64,000 nt of DNA, from contig NC_013521.1 in NCBI RefSeq assembly GCF_000024925.1, forward strand, positions 2,418,001-2,482,000, read 5' to 3'. The notes beneath the pieces are model-generated. The model made no database searches and had not been told where the DNA came from. It saw only the letters and a program-made list of their open reading frames with translations. The position numbers and the translations under genes are program-made. Positions 47,042-60,138 of the stretch are shown here, one piece after another. The first letter of the stretch is position 1. Every line of letters begins with the position of its first letter. The DNA is from Sanguibacter keddieii DSM 10542. Its GTDB lineage: Bacteria > Actinomycetota > Actinomycetes > Actinomycetales > Cellulomonadaceae.

Positions 47042-48025
47042 TCACCTCGTCTGTGAAGTCTGCGGGGTGTTCTCGGTGTCGGGCTGGGGTTCTGCCGTGC
47101 TGCTGGCGGGCTCGTCACGGTGCGCTGCGGCCTCGTCGGCGAGGCCGCGCCAGCCGACCACGGGAAGGTTGAACTTGCTGACGAGCCGGTCGGTGAACGG
47201 TGCCTGGTTGAGACGGGCGAAGCGCAGCGGCGTGTCACCGGTGCGCACCTCGACCCGCGACCCGACGGGCAGCGAGGTCCGGCGACGGCCGTCGGCGATG
47301 AGCACGCCGCCGGCACCCGAGCGCGTCGCGACCTCGACCGCGAACATCGACCCCGGGCCGACCACCAGGGGCCGTGCGAAGAGTGCGTGCGCAGACAGCG
47401 GCACGAGCAGCTTGGCGTCGACGTCGGGCCAGATCACCGGGCCGCCGGCGGAGAACGCGTGGGCGGTCGAGCCGGTCGCGGTCGCCATGACGACGCCGTC
47501 GCACCCGAAGGAGGACAGCGGGCGGCCGTCGACCTCGATGGCGACCTCGATCATCAGGGTGCGCTCGTGCTTCTCGATCGTCGCCTCGTTGAGCGCCCAG
47601 TCGCGCACCGGCTCGGAGCTGCCCGGCAGGTAGGTGCGGACGTCGAGCACACCGCGCTCCTCGACGACGTAGTCGTTGTCGGCGAGCCGCTGGACGGTCT
47701 CGGTGAGCTTCTCGCGCTCGCTCTCGGCGAGGAAGCCGACGTGCCCGAGGTTCACCCCGAGCAGCGGGACCTGGGTCCCGTGCGTGATCTCGGCGGCGCG
47801 CAGGATGGTGCCGTCACCGCCGAGCACCATGACGAGCTCGGTCCCGTCCAGGAGGTCGCGCGCCTCGTCGAGCACGAAGGACCCCGTGCCCATCTCGGCG
47901 GCGAGGTCGTGGTCGTGGAGCGCGACCTCGAACCCGGCCGCGCACAGCGCCGGGACGGCCTCGCGCAACCCGGCGACGGCTTCCTGCCGGCCGCCGTGGG
48001 TCACCACGAGGATCTTGCGTGTCAC
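47042..48025 (-). CDS. nadK: NAD kinase
   Basis: Phosphorylates NAD to NADP. 327 residues. The diagnostic motifs are MVLGGDGTILRAAE (GGDGT), the NE motif in ALNEATIEKH and the glycine-rich VVMATATGSTAHAFSAGGP. The C-terminal about 25 residues are polar and disordered. GTG start overlaps the tlyA stop; its own stop lies just before recN. Confidence 0.95.
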   Translation of the reverse strand: MTRKILVVTHGGRQEAVAGLREAVPALCAAGFEVALHDHDLAAEMGTGSFVLDEARDLLDGTELVMVLGGDGTILRAAEITHGTQVPLLGVNLGHVGFLAESEREKLTETVQRLADNDYVVEERGVLDVRTYLPGSSEPVRDWALNEATIEKHERTLMIEVAIEVDGRPLSSFGCDGVVMATATGSTAHAFSAGGPVIWPDVDAKLLVPLSAHALFARPLVVGPGSMFAVEVATRSGAGGVLIADGRRRTSLPVGSRVEVRTGDTPLRFARLNQAPFTDRLVSKFNLPVVGWRGLADEAAAHRDEPASSTAEPQPDTENTPQTSQTR

Positions 48026-48978
48026 GAACGGCCTCCAGCGGGGTCGGCGTCGTCGGCCGTCACCCAGGTGACAGCCGCACCAGCCTCGACCGGGTGGCCG
48101 ACGGCTCGTCCGATCGTGTCATCCGACGGTGACATCTGCGCAGCGGCACGCGAGAACCACACGAAGAACTCACGGTTCCCGTTCGGTCCGGGCAGCGGGC
48201 TGGGCACGATCGCCCGGGTCCCGAGGCCGAGACGGTCCGCGGCGTCGACCACGCCGCGCACGGCACGGGCGTGGAGCGCGGTGTCGCGCACCACTCCCCC
48301 GGACCCGAGGTGCTCGCGGCCGACCTCGAACTGCGGCTTGACCATGAGCAGCAGCTCGGCGTCGTCGGGGACCGAGGCGACGAGCGCGTCGAGCACGAGC
48401 GTCAGCGAGATGAAGGAGATGTCCGCGACGACCACCGAGGGGACCGTCGGCAGCGCGGCGGCGGTGAGCTCGCGGGCGTTGAAGCGCTCGACGACGTGGA
48501 CCCTGGGGTCGCTGCGCAGCGGCTCGACGAGCTGTCCGTGGCCGACGTCGAGCGCCACGACGCTGCGTGCACCACGACGGAGCAGGACGTCGGTGAAGCC
48601 ACCGGTCGAGGCCCCGAGGTCGAGGCAGTCGGCGCCCGAGACCCTCGGTCCCTGGTCGCCGAGGGCCACCAGGACGCCGTCGAGCTTGAAGCCGGCCCGC
48701 GAGACGAAGCCGGGGTCGTCGGCGTCGGCCTCCACGGTGATCTCCGTGGAGGCGGCGACCACGGTCGAGGCACGTCGCACGACCTCGGAGCCCACGGTCA
48801 CCGCACCGCTCTTGACGAGGGCGACGGCCTGGCCGCGCGAGCGCGCGAGGCCGCGCCGGACCAGCTCGGCGTCGAGACGCTGCTCTCCCTGCGGTGCGGC
48901 GTCCGGGGAGCTCCCACCGGGCGCGCCGGCGGGTGCCGCGGTGCGGGCGGGGGGCTGCGTGGGGTGCGAGGTGGTCAT
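48022..48978 (-). CDS. tlyA: TlyA-type rRNA 2'-O-methyltransferase
   Basis: 318 residues. An S4 RNA-binding domain (about 35-95: RLDAELVRRGLARSRGQAVA) is followed by an FtsJ-like methyltransferase domain: FVSRAGFKLDGVL, CLDLGASTGGFTDVLLRRGA (SAM site), VVADISFISLTLVL, LLMVKPQFEVGR and REFFVWFSRAA, giving the K-D-K-E catalytic set. TlyA methylates 16S C1409 and 23S C1920; its presence is linked to capreomycin sensitivity. Its ATG shares one base with the stop of the small upstream gene. First 30 residues are Pro/Ala-rich. Confidence 0.94.
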   Translation of the reverse strand: MTTSHPTQPPARTAAPAGAPGGSSPDAAPQGEQRLDAELVRRGLARSRGQAVALVKSGAVTVGSEVVRRASTVVAASTEITVEADADDPGFVSRAGFKLDGVLVALGDQGPRVSGADCLDLGASTGGFTDVLLRRGARSVVALDVGHGQLVEPLRSDPRVHVVERFNARELTAAALPTVPSVVVADISFISLTLVLDALVASVPDDAELLLMVKPQFEVGREHLGSGGVVRDTALHARAVRGVVDAADRLGLGTRAIVPSPLPGPNGNREFFVWFSRAAAQMSPSDDTIGRAVGHPVEAGAAVTWVTADDADPAGGRS

Positions 48979-49178
48979 CAGCTGTCAGGCTCCGTGAGGG
49001 TGCGTCGTAGTGACTCGTGGACCGCCTCGAAGACGGCGGGGTGCTCGTCGACGGGACGGTCGACGAGCGTGTCGAGGGGACGCAGGGCGTCGTCGAGGGA
49101 CGCGAGGGTCCGCTCGGTCTGGTCGGGCACGGGGCCCGGCACTGCCCGGGGCGCAGGGCGGGGTGGCTCCTGGGTCAC
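48978..49178 (-). CDS. Small conserved protein between HAD hydrolase and tlyA, 66 residues
   Basis: Short soluble protein. After a Pro-rich start the C-terminal 45 residues form likely helices (RTLASLDDALRPLDTLVDRP, then HPAVFEAVHESLRRTLTE). Mycobacteria have a similar-size unnamed gene (Rv1693) at exactly this place, which supports a real gene. GTG at 49178 has GGGAG about nine bases upstream, and its stop overlaps the tlyA ATG. Function unknown. Confidence 0.75.
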   Translation of the reverse strand: MTQEPPRPAPRAVPGPVPDQTERTLASLDDALRPLDTLVDRPVDEHPAVFEAVHESLRRTLTEPDS

Positions 49179-49239
49179 GGTGTCGTCTCCCTGTCGTGGT
49201 GCGGGTCCGGACGGCGCCCTGCGTGAGCAGCGCGCCGTG

Positions 49240-49298
49240 GTCGCCGGGCTGCCTCAGGGCAGTCCGGCGACAGCCGGGCGTGGTCGTCTGGCGACCAC
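49240..49298. terminator. Two adjacent hairpins downstream of the HAD hydrolase gene
   Basis: In the 172-nt spacer. Arms 49280-49286 and 49292-49298 form a perfect 7-bp stem; arms 49240-49253 and 49258-49271 form a 13-of-14 stem with a TCAG loop. On the minus strand they follow the HAD gene and precede the small gene and tlyA, so they may terminate or attenuate transcription there. A minus-strand TAGCGT at 49297-49302 might restart it. Confidence 0.45.
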
Positions 49299-49350
49299 GC
49301 TACCGGCTGCCGGCCAGGACCAGGCGCTGCGCACAGCGATCAGACCTCGA

Positions 49351-50388
49351 TCAGACGTCGCTCTCGGCAGGGACGGCCATCTCGGGGACGGACGCCGGGT
49401 CGAGCGTCCCGCCCGCGTCGACGTGCGCCCAGGCGGCGGAGCACGCGGCCCGGACGAGGTCCACGGGGTCGGAGCCGTGCGGTCCGGCCTGCACCTCGAG
49501 CTGGTCGCCGACGACGCGGGCGGACGCCTCGCGGCAGGTCCACCAGCCGTCGTCGCCCACGACCGGGAGCGGGTGCGGCTCGAGCAGGCTGCGCAGGTCC
49601 GCCCCGATGAAGTCGGGACGCTCCCCCGGGTGCGCGAGCACGTCGTCGCGGGCGCTGTTGACGCCGGTGAGGACGTGCAGACCGGGGTACCCGCCGGAGC
49701 GCGCCCCGGCGAGGTCGGTGTCGAGCCGGTCGCCGACGACGAGCGGACGCTCGGCGCCCACGCGCTCGACCGCCATGGCGTACATGGCGGGCGACGGCTT
49801 GCCCGCGCTGGACGGCTCGACGCCGGTCGCGGCGACGACGGCCCCGACGAGCGCTCCGTTGCCCGGTGCGAAGCCCCGGGCCGTGGGCAGCGAGAGGTCG
49901 CGGTTGCTCACGACGTACGCGGCACCCGCGGCGACCGCGTAGGCGGCCTCGGCGAGGTCCTTCCAGCCGAGCGACGGGTCGAAGCCCTGCGCGACGGCGT
50001 CGGGACGGTCGTCGGCGCTCGTGACGACCTCGTAGCCGGCCTCGGTCACGGCGGTGACCAGGCCGGCCCCACCGACCACGAGGACGCGTGCGCCGGGAGC
50101 GACGTGGTCGGCCAGCAGACGCGCGCAGGCCTGTGCGGCCGTCATGACGTCGGCCGGCTCGGCCGGGATGTCGAGCGAGGTGAGCTGGTCGGACACCGAG
50201 CCGGGCTCGCGCGAGGCGTTGTTGGTGACGAACACGAGGCGCAGGCCCCGCTCACGGGCTGAGGTCAGCCCGTGAGCGGCGTGCACGATCGGCTCGTGCC
50301 CCTTGTAGGCCACGCCGTCGAGGTCGACGAGGGCGAGGTCGAAGGCCTCGGCCAGCGGGAGGTCGCTCCCGCGCAGCACGGCGCTCAC
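49351..50388 (-). CDS. HAD-IIA family hydrolase
   Basis: 345-residue HAD superfamily phosphatase of class IIA (NagD-like). Motif I is ALVDLDGVAYKG, motif II VFVTNNASREPG, motif III a lysine in GKPSPAMYAM, and motif IV VGDRLDTDLAGARSGGYPG. A C-terminal extension of about 75 residues after HVLTGVNSARDD is not part of the core. Substrate unknown; family members act on small phosphomonoesters. The start overlaps the stop of the TPR gene. Confidence 0.9.
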   Translation of the reverse strand: MSAVLRGSDLPLAEAFDLALVDLDGVAYKGHEPIVHAAHGLTSARERGLRLVFVTNNASREPGSVSDQLTSLDIPAEPADVMTAAQACARLLADHVAPGARVLVVGGAGLVTAVTEAGYEVVTSADDRPDAVAQGFDPSLGWKDLAEAAYAVAAGAAYVVSNRDLSLPTARGFAPGNGALVGAVVAATGVEPSSAGKPSPAMYAMAVERVGAERPLVVGDRLDTDLAGARSGGYPGLHVLTGVNSARDDVLAHPGERPDFIGADLRSLLEPHPLPVVGDDGWWTCREASARVVGDQLEVQAGPHGSDPVDLVRAACSAAWAHVDAGGTLDPASVPEMAVPAESDV

Positions 50389-52637
50389 GCGTCGTCCTGC
50401 TCGTCGTCCTGGCGCTCCTCTGCGGTCGTGGCAACGGTCGCGGTCGGCGTGGTCGTGCCAGCCGGGCTCTCCGCCTGCGCGTCGCCCTCGGGGACGTCCG
50501 CCGCCTCGGCCTCGGCGTCAGCGTCGTCATCGGACTCGTCGGCGTCAGACACTTCGTCGTCAACCTCTTCGTCACCGAGGTCGAACACGACGACGTCCTC
50601 GTCGGGGGCCAGGACACCGATCTCGGTGCGCTCCTTGGTGGTGAGGGTCGCGAGGAGCGCCGCAGCGTCCTCGGTCCGCCCGGCAGCCTCGAGCACGCCG
50701 GCGCGGGCCTCGATGACGCGCACCTGCAGCGGGCGGTCGCCCTTGGGGACGGTGATCCCGGCGAGGACGGACTCTGCGGCCTCGAGCTCGCCGAGGTCGA
50801 CCCGGGCGCCGCTCACCACGATGGCGAGCTCCACCTTCTGGTCGTCCTCGAGGGTCTCGGCCTCAGGGGTAGCCGCGAGGGCGATGGCGCGCTCAGGGCG
50901 CCCGAGCCCACGCTCGCAGTCGGCCATGATGGCGAGGTGCTCGGACGAGCCGTTGAGGCGACGCACGGTGCGGAGCTCCCGGAGGGCTTCCGCGAAGCGC
51001 TCGGTGCGGTACGCGGTGAGCCCTGCGGCCTCACGGACGATGTCGACACGACCGGCGCGACGGACGGCCTCCTGGGCGTGCTCGTAGGCCAGCTCGGGCT
51101 CGGTCTCGAGGAGGAGTCCGGCAGCGACCAGGTGCAGGCCGACGGTCTCGGCGTTCTCCTTGGTCAGCGTGCGCAGGCGTCCACGGGCGTCGCGGTCCAG
51201 GTCCGAGAACGTGATGCCCTCGGGCAGCTGCGGAGCTGCGTGCCGGACCGAGGCGTCGTCACGGAAGGTCCGCGTCGCCGGGGCGCTCTCCTCGCGAGGA
51301 GCACGGTCCCGAGGCGCCTCGGAGCGCGCGGGGGCACGGTCCTGGCGGGGGCGGTCCTGACGGGGACGGTCACCCTGGGCACGGTCGTCGCGGCGCGGGC
51401 CGCGGTCGCTGTAGGAGGGACGGTCACCCTGGGGGCGGTCGTCGCGACGGGGAGCACGGTCACCGGTCGCGGGACGGTCGCCGTAGGACGGGCGTCCACC
51501 CTGGGGGCGGTCGTCGCGGCGCGGGCCGCGGTCGCCGTAGGAGGGACGGTCACCCTGGGGGCGGTCGTCGCGACGGGGAGCACGGTCACCGGTCGCGGGA
51601 CGGTCGCCGTAGGACGGACGTCCACCCTGCGCACGGTCATCACGACGGGGACCGCGGTCACCGTAGGAGGGACGGTCACCCTGGGGGCGGTCATCACGAC
51701 GCGGGCCGCGGTCACCGTACGACGGACGGTCACCGGAAGCCGGACGGTCGCCGTAGGACGGACGTCCACCCTGCGCACGGTCATCACGACGCGGGCCACG
51801 GTCACCGTACGACGGACGGTCACCGGAAGCCGGACGGTCGCCGTAGGACGGACGTCCACCCTGCGCACGGTCATCACGACGCGGGCCACGGTCACCGTAC
51901 GACGGACGGTCGCCCTGGGGGCGGTCGTCGCGGCGCGGACCACGGTCGCCGTACGAGGGGCGGTCACCCTGGGCACGGTCGTCACGACGGGGACCGCGGT
52001 CACCGTAGGACGGACGGTCGCCGGACGTCGGACGGTCGCCGTACGACGGGCGTCCGCCCTGAGCGCGGTCGTCGCGGCGCGGGCCGCGGTCGCCGTAGGA
52101 GGGACGGTCACCCTGGGGACGGTCGTCGCGACGGGGAGCACGGTCACCGGACGCGGGACGGTCGCCGTACGACGGACGTCCGCCCTGCGCGCGGTCATCG
52201 CGGCGCGGGCCGCGGTCGCCGTAGGAGGGACGGTCACCCTGAGGGCGGTCGTCGCGACGGGGGCGGTCGCCGTACGACGGACGGTCACCCGACGTGGGAC
52301 GGTCGCCGTAGGAGGGGCGTCCACCCTGCGCACGGTCGTCGCGACGGGGGCCGCGGTCACCGTACGACGGACGGTCACCCTGGGGGCGGTCGTCGCGACG
52401 GGGGCGGTCACCGTAGGCCGGTCGCTCGCCCTGGGGGCGGTCGTCGCGACGGGGACCGCGGTCGCCGTAGGAGGGACGGTCGCCCTGGGGGCGGTCGTCG
52501 CGGCGCGGGCCGCGGCTGTCGGGGCGCGAACCTGAAGGGCCTCCACGTCCTGCTCCGCCGTTGTTCCGGCCGTAGCCTCCAGCTCTGCCGTCCTCGCGGC
52601 CTCTGCCGGCGCCCGATCGGTCCTGGTGGTCGCTCAC
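50385..52637 (-). CDS. TPR-like protein with a long Arg/Asp-rich repeat domain
   Basis: About 750 residues. Residues 1-42 are Gly/Arg-rich; 43-434 consist of 18 copies of a PRRDDR(P/A)QG unit with PSYGDR spacers; 455-660 form a TPR-like helical domain (ENAETVGLHLVAAGLLLETE, AEALRELRTVRRLNGSSEHL, DCERGLGRPERAIAL); the last 80 residues are strongly acidic. TPR genes lie at the same position in mycobacteria (Rv1691), but the repeat domain is not something I know from there. Arg-rich disordered regions bind RNA or form condensates in other proteins; that role here is inference. GTG at 52637 has GAGGGAG five bases upstream. Confidence 0.85.
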   Translation of the reverse strand: MSDHQDRSGAGRGREDGRAGGYGRNNGGAGRGGPSGSRPDSRGPRRDDRPQGDRPSYGDRGPRRDDRPQGERPAYGDRPRRDDRPQGDRPSYGDRGPRRDDRAQGGRPSYGDRPTSGDRPSYGDRPRRDDRPQGDRPSYGDRGPRRDDRAQGGRPSYGDRPASGDRAPRRDDRPQGDRPSYGDRGPRRDDRAQGGRPSYGDRPTSGDRPSYGDRGPRRDDRAQGDRPSYGDRGPRRDDRPQGDRPSYGDRGPRRDDRAQGGRPSYGDRPASGDRPSYGDRGPRRDDRAQGGRPSYGDRPASGDRPSYGDRGPRRDDRPQGDRPSYGDRGPRRDDRAQGGRPSYGDRPATGDRAPRRDDRPQGDRPSYGDRGPRRDDRPQGGRPSYGDRPATGDRAPRRDDRPQGDRPSYSDRGPRRDDRAQGDRPRQDRPRQDRAPARSEAPRDRAPREESAPATRTFRDDASVRHAAPQLPEGITFSDLDRDARGRLRTLTKENAETVGLHLVAAGLLLETEPELAYEHAQEAVRRAGRVDIVREAAGLTAYRTERFAEALRELRTVRRLNGSSEHLAIMADCERGLGRPERAIALAATPEAETLEDDQKVELAIVVSGARVDLGELEAAESVLAGITVPKGDRPLQVRVIEARAGVLEAAGRTEDAAALLATLTTKERTEIGVLAPDEDVVVFDLGDEEVDDEVSDADESDDDADAEAEAADVPEGDAQAESPAGTTTPTATVATTAEERQDDEQDDA
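51336..52511 (-). repeat. In-frame tandem repeat array encoding PRRDDR(P/A)QG units
   Basis: About 1.18 kb of degenerate 51-90 nt direct repeats, all a multiple of three. Eighteen core units can be counted, in short form (PRRDDRPQGDRPSYGDR) and long form with an added PTSGDR, PASGDR or PATGDR with or without another PSYGDR. Changes between units are mostly silent, and some neighbouring units are nearly identical at the DNA level, pointing to recent unequal exchange or slippage. Confidence 0.93.
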
Positions 52638-52787
52638 GTGTACTCCCTCTTCAAGTTGACCCTGCATGACTATCATCGCATCCGCTCGCCGCAGCGAGAA
52701 GGTCTCGAGCTGCGTCGCGCGGTGTGCGGTCGTGGTACGGCGGTGGTGACCTGCAGCGACATGGTGCGCTTGAAGTTCATCACAACG

Positions 52788-52822
52788 ACGAAGGCCCACC
52801 CCAAAGTGGGGTGGGCCTTCGT
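52788..52822. terminator. Intrinsic terminator of the rRNA operon
   Basis: Arms 52788-52803 and 52807-52822 form a perfect 16-bp stem with an AAG loop, 10 nt beyond the 3' end of the 5S gene on the minus strand. It also separates the operon from the TPR gene downstream. Confidence 0.85.
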
Positions 52823-52831
52823 TGAATGATT

Positions 52832-52949
52832 GTCCGGCGGCGACCTACTCTCCCACACAGTCTCCCGTGCAGTACCATCGGCGCAGAGGGGCTTAGCTTC
52901 CGGGTTCGGAATGGGACCGGGCGTTTCCCCCTCGCTATGACCGCCGTAA
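52832..52949 (-). rRNA. rrf: 5S ribosomal RNA
   Basis: About 118 nt. On the minus strand it starts TTACGGCGGTCATAGCGAGG and contains the conserved CCCATTCCGAACCCGGAAG and a closing GGTCGCCGCCGGAC. Ends are estimated to within a few bases. Confidence 0.95.
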
Positions 52950-52986
52950 CTCTATTGGGTTGTCAACCGGTTCTCGGCCGTTACCC

Positions 52987-53011
52987 GAGAACCGCACAGT
53001 GGACGCGTAGC
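52987..53011. repeat. 3' arm of the 23S rRNA processing stem
   Basis: GAGAACCGCACAGTGG and the following ACGCGTAGC are almost the exact reverse complement of 56187-56210 on the other side of the 23S gene. The paired precursor ends would form the usual RNase III processing stalk. Confidence 0.65.
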
Positions 53012-53029
53012 ACACAAAAATTGAGTGTT

Positions 53030-58110
<5,081 letters not shown>

Positions 58111-58463
58111 ATGTTTGCTATCAACCAGCCGAAACCAGTTAACAACCATACGAAGCAAGCCTCCCTGCAAAGAGAGAACTTGATTAATCAAGGCTACAAA
58201 CCGAAAACTTGCGTTTTCAATTCATACCAAATAAACCTCGTCCAACATCAGCCCCAACCGAAAGATCAGGTACCAACCCAAGACGAGGGGTCTTGGCATT
58301 GACTATTAAGCACACTGTTGAGTTCTCAAGGAGCGGACGCGCATCACCCGTTCACTCATTACTGAGCGTCTGGCGTGAGGCAACCGTTCAAACTTACCCG
58401 ACTCGCAACCCTGCGTCAACCCGCCGTTTCCAGCGCATTAACCCGGTGAAGCGGGCCTGGTGA
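58111..58463 (-). other. rRNA operon leader
   Basis: About 350 nt between the most downstream promoter and the 16S gene. The first 150 nt before the 16S gene are AT-rich. It contains TTGAGAACTCAACAGTGTGC on the minus strand (about 58310-58329), which resembles actinobacterial boxA/processing sequences and recurs in the spacer. Short open frames here show no coding features. Confidence 0.7.
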
Positions 58464-58492
58464 AGACTACCTGGTCTCGGCGGCTGTCCGAA
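58464..58492 (-). promoter_or_regulatory. rRNA operon promoter candidate P3
   Basis: On the minus strand TTCGGA (58487-58492), 17 bp, TAGTCT (58464-58469). Nearest to the 16S gene of three candidates. Confidence 0.45.
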
Positions 58493-58557
58493 CCACTCTC
58501 ACGAGTGATCCGCACCGCATCCGGTCCAGCGTCTCCGCTGTCCGAACCAGGCTCTCC

Positions 58558-58586
58558 ACACTACCGGTTCCAGGCGGACCTGTGAA
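58558..58586 (-). promoter_or_regulatory. rRNA operon promoter candidate P2
   Basis: On the minus strand TTCACA (58581-58586), 17 bp, TAGTGT (58558-58563). Confidence 0.5.
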
Positions 58587-58691
58587 CCCTCTCGTGCGGA
58601 GCGGTGTCGAACCCCGGGACCAGCCACTTCGCGCCGGCTCCGAAGAGCTTCGCAGTGGTGTCTGTGCCTCCCTGTCGGGCTGACGTCCAGA

Positions 58692-58721
58692 ACATTACGG
58701 GGGTGCGAACAGGAGCGTCAA
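58692..58721 (-). promoter_or_regulatory. rRNA operon promoter candidate P1
   Basis: On the minus strand TTGACG (58716-58721), 18 bp, TAATGT (58692-58697). It is the closest to the actinobacterial housekeeping consensus in the whole window and lies about 580 bp before the 16S gene, just past the tyrS terminator. Confidence 0.65.
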
Positions 58722-58767
58722 GCCCGCGACCGGTGACCGCCATCACTGCCGTCCCCGTCCCCCAGAC

Positions 58768-58807
58768 GCAGTCCGGCCCCCGTCCGTCAGGACGAGGGCC
58801 GGGCTGC
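58768..58807 (-). terminator. Terminator between tyrS and the rRNA operon promoters
   Basis: Arms 58768-58785 and 58790-58807 pair at 16 of 18 positions, the rest being possible G-U pairs, with a GTCA loop. It lies 25 nt past the tyrS stop. Confidence 0.7.
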
Positions 58808-58832
58808 GCCGACGACGGCGCGCGGGCTCGGG

Positions 58833-60095
58833 TCAGGCCTTGGCCGTCACGACCCCGAGCGTCTTCTTGCCCCGGCGCAGCACGGCGGCCCGTCCCTGCA
58901 GCAGGTCCGCGGCAGCGAGGGTCGCGTCGTCACCGACGACCTTGACGTTGTTGACGTAGACACCACCCTCGGCGACGGCGCGACGGGCAGCACCCTTCGA
59001 CGCGACGAGCTGCGTCTCGACGAGCAGGTCGACGACGAGGTCGCCCGGCGCCCCCTCAGCAGAGGGCAGCCCCGCGACGGCCGCGACGAGCGTCGCCTCG
59101 TCGAGGGCCGACAGCTCCCCCCGCCCGAAGAGCGCCTGGCTCGCGGCGACAGCAGCCTCGGTCGCCCTGGCTCCGTGGACCAGCGACGTCACGTCGCCGG
59201 CCAGCGCGCGCTGCGCCTCGCGAGCAGCCGGACGCTCTGCCACGGCGACGGCGAGCTCGTCGATCTCCTCGGCCGAGCGGAACGTGAAGATCTTCAAGAA
59301 CCGCACGACGTCGGCGTCGTCCGCGTTGAGCCAGAACTGGTAGAAGGCGTACGGGCTCATCATCTCGGGGTCGAGCCACACGGCTCCCCCCTCGGACTTG
59401 CCGAACTTGGTGCCGTCGGCCTTGGTGATGAGCGGCGTCGTGAGCGCGTGCACGGAGCGCTGCTCCGACTTGCGGACGAGCTCGACCCCGGACAGGAGGT
59501 TGCCCCACTGGTCGTTGCCGCCGGTCTGCAGCGTGCACCCGTGACGACGGTTGAGCTCCAGGTAGTCGATCCCCTGGAGGATCTGGTAGCTGAACTCCGT
59601 GAAGGACAGCCCCTCGCTGCTCTCGAGCCGGCGTGCGACGGTGTCCTTGGCGAGCATCGTGCCCATGCGGTAGTGCTTGCCGATGTCACGCAGGAAGTCG
59701 ATCGCGGTGAGCTCACCGGTCCAGTCGAGGTTGTTGACCATCTGCGCGGGGTTGTCGCCGTCGAAGTCGAGGAACCGCGAGATCTGGGAGCGCAGGCGCT
59801 CCACCCACTCGCCCACCACCTCACGGGAGTTGAGCACCCGCTCCCCCGACATGCGCGGGTCGCCGATCAGCCCGGTCGCCCCACCCACCAGGGCGATCGG
59901 CCGGTGCCCGGCGAGCTGGAGGTGACGCAGCAGCACCAGCTGCACGAGGTGGCCGTGGTGCAGGCTCGGCGCAGTCGGGTCGAAGCCGCAGTAGTACGTG
60001 ACCGGGCCGCCGTCGAGCGCTTCGCGGAGCGCGTCCATGTCGGTGGTCTGGCTGATCAGCCCACGCCAGGTGAGCTCATCGAGAACGTTGGTCAC
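58833..60095 (-). CDS. tyrS: Tyrosyl-tRNA synthetase
   Basis: Class I aminoacyl-tRNA synthetase, 420 residues. HIGH-type motif is SLHHGHLV, the tyrosine site includes YYCGFDPTAPS, the KMSKS loop reads KFGKSEGG, and a C-terminal S4-like tRNA-binding domain includes ASKGAARRAVAEGGVYVNN. GTG at 60095 has GAGGAG five to six bases upstream; an upstream ATG at 60128 lacks this support. No T-box leader is seen. Confidence 0.96.
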   Translation of the reverse strand: MTNVLDELTWRGLISQTTDMDALREALDGGPVTYYCGFDPTAPSLHHGHLVQLVLLRHLQLAGHRPIALVGGATGLIGDPRMSGERVLNSREVVGEWVERLRSQISRFLDFDGDNPAQMVNNLDWTGELTAIDFLRDIGKHYRMGTMLAKDTVARRLESSEGLSFTEFSYQILQGIDYLELNRRHGCTLQTGGNDQWGNLLSGVELVRKSEQRSVHALTTPLITKADGTKFGKSEGGAVWLDPEMMSPYAFYQFWLNADDADVVRFLKIFTFRSAEEIDELAVAVAERPAAREAQRALAGDVTSLVHGARATEAAVAASQALFGRGELSALDEATLVAAVAGLPSAEGAPGDLVVDLLVETQLVASKGAARRAVAEGGVYVNNVKVVGDDATLAAADLLQGRAAVLRRGKKTLGVVTAKA

Positions 60096-60138
60096 TGCTG
60101 CTCCTCGTCTAGGGGTTGGCCCGACCATTCTGCCCTCT

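Noticed and set aside
51336-52511. Possible CRISPR array or minisatellite
   Set aside because: Repeat spacing varies in multiples of three, there are no unique spacers, and the units encode a regular peptide within a larger gene.
51164-52546. Long alternative reading frames on both strands over the repeat array, giving Val/Thr/Ala-rich proteins
   Set aside because: They follow from the stop-free composition of the in-frame repeat. The PRRDDR frame has a start with ribosome-binding site and runs into the TPR-like domain and acidic tail; the others have neither.
52638-52787. Small gene between the rRNA terminator and the TPR gene
   Set aside because: Open frames exist but have no ribosome-binding site and overlap the likely promoter and terminator.
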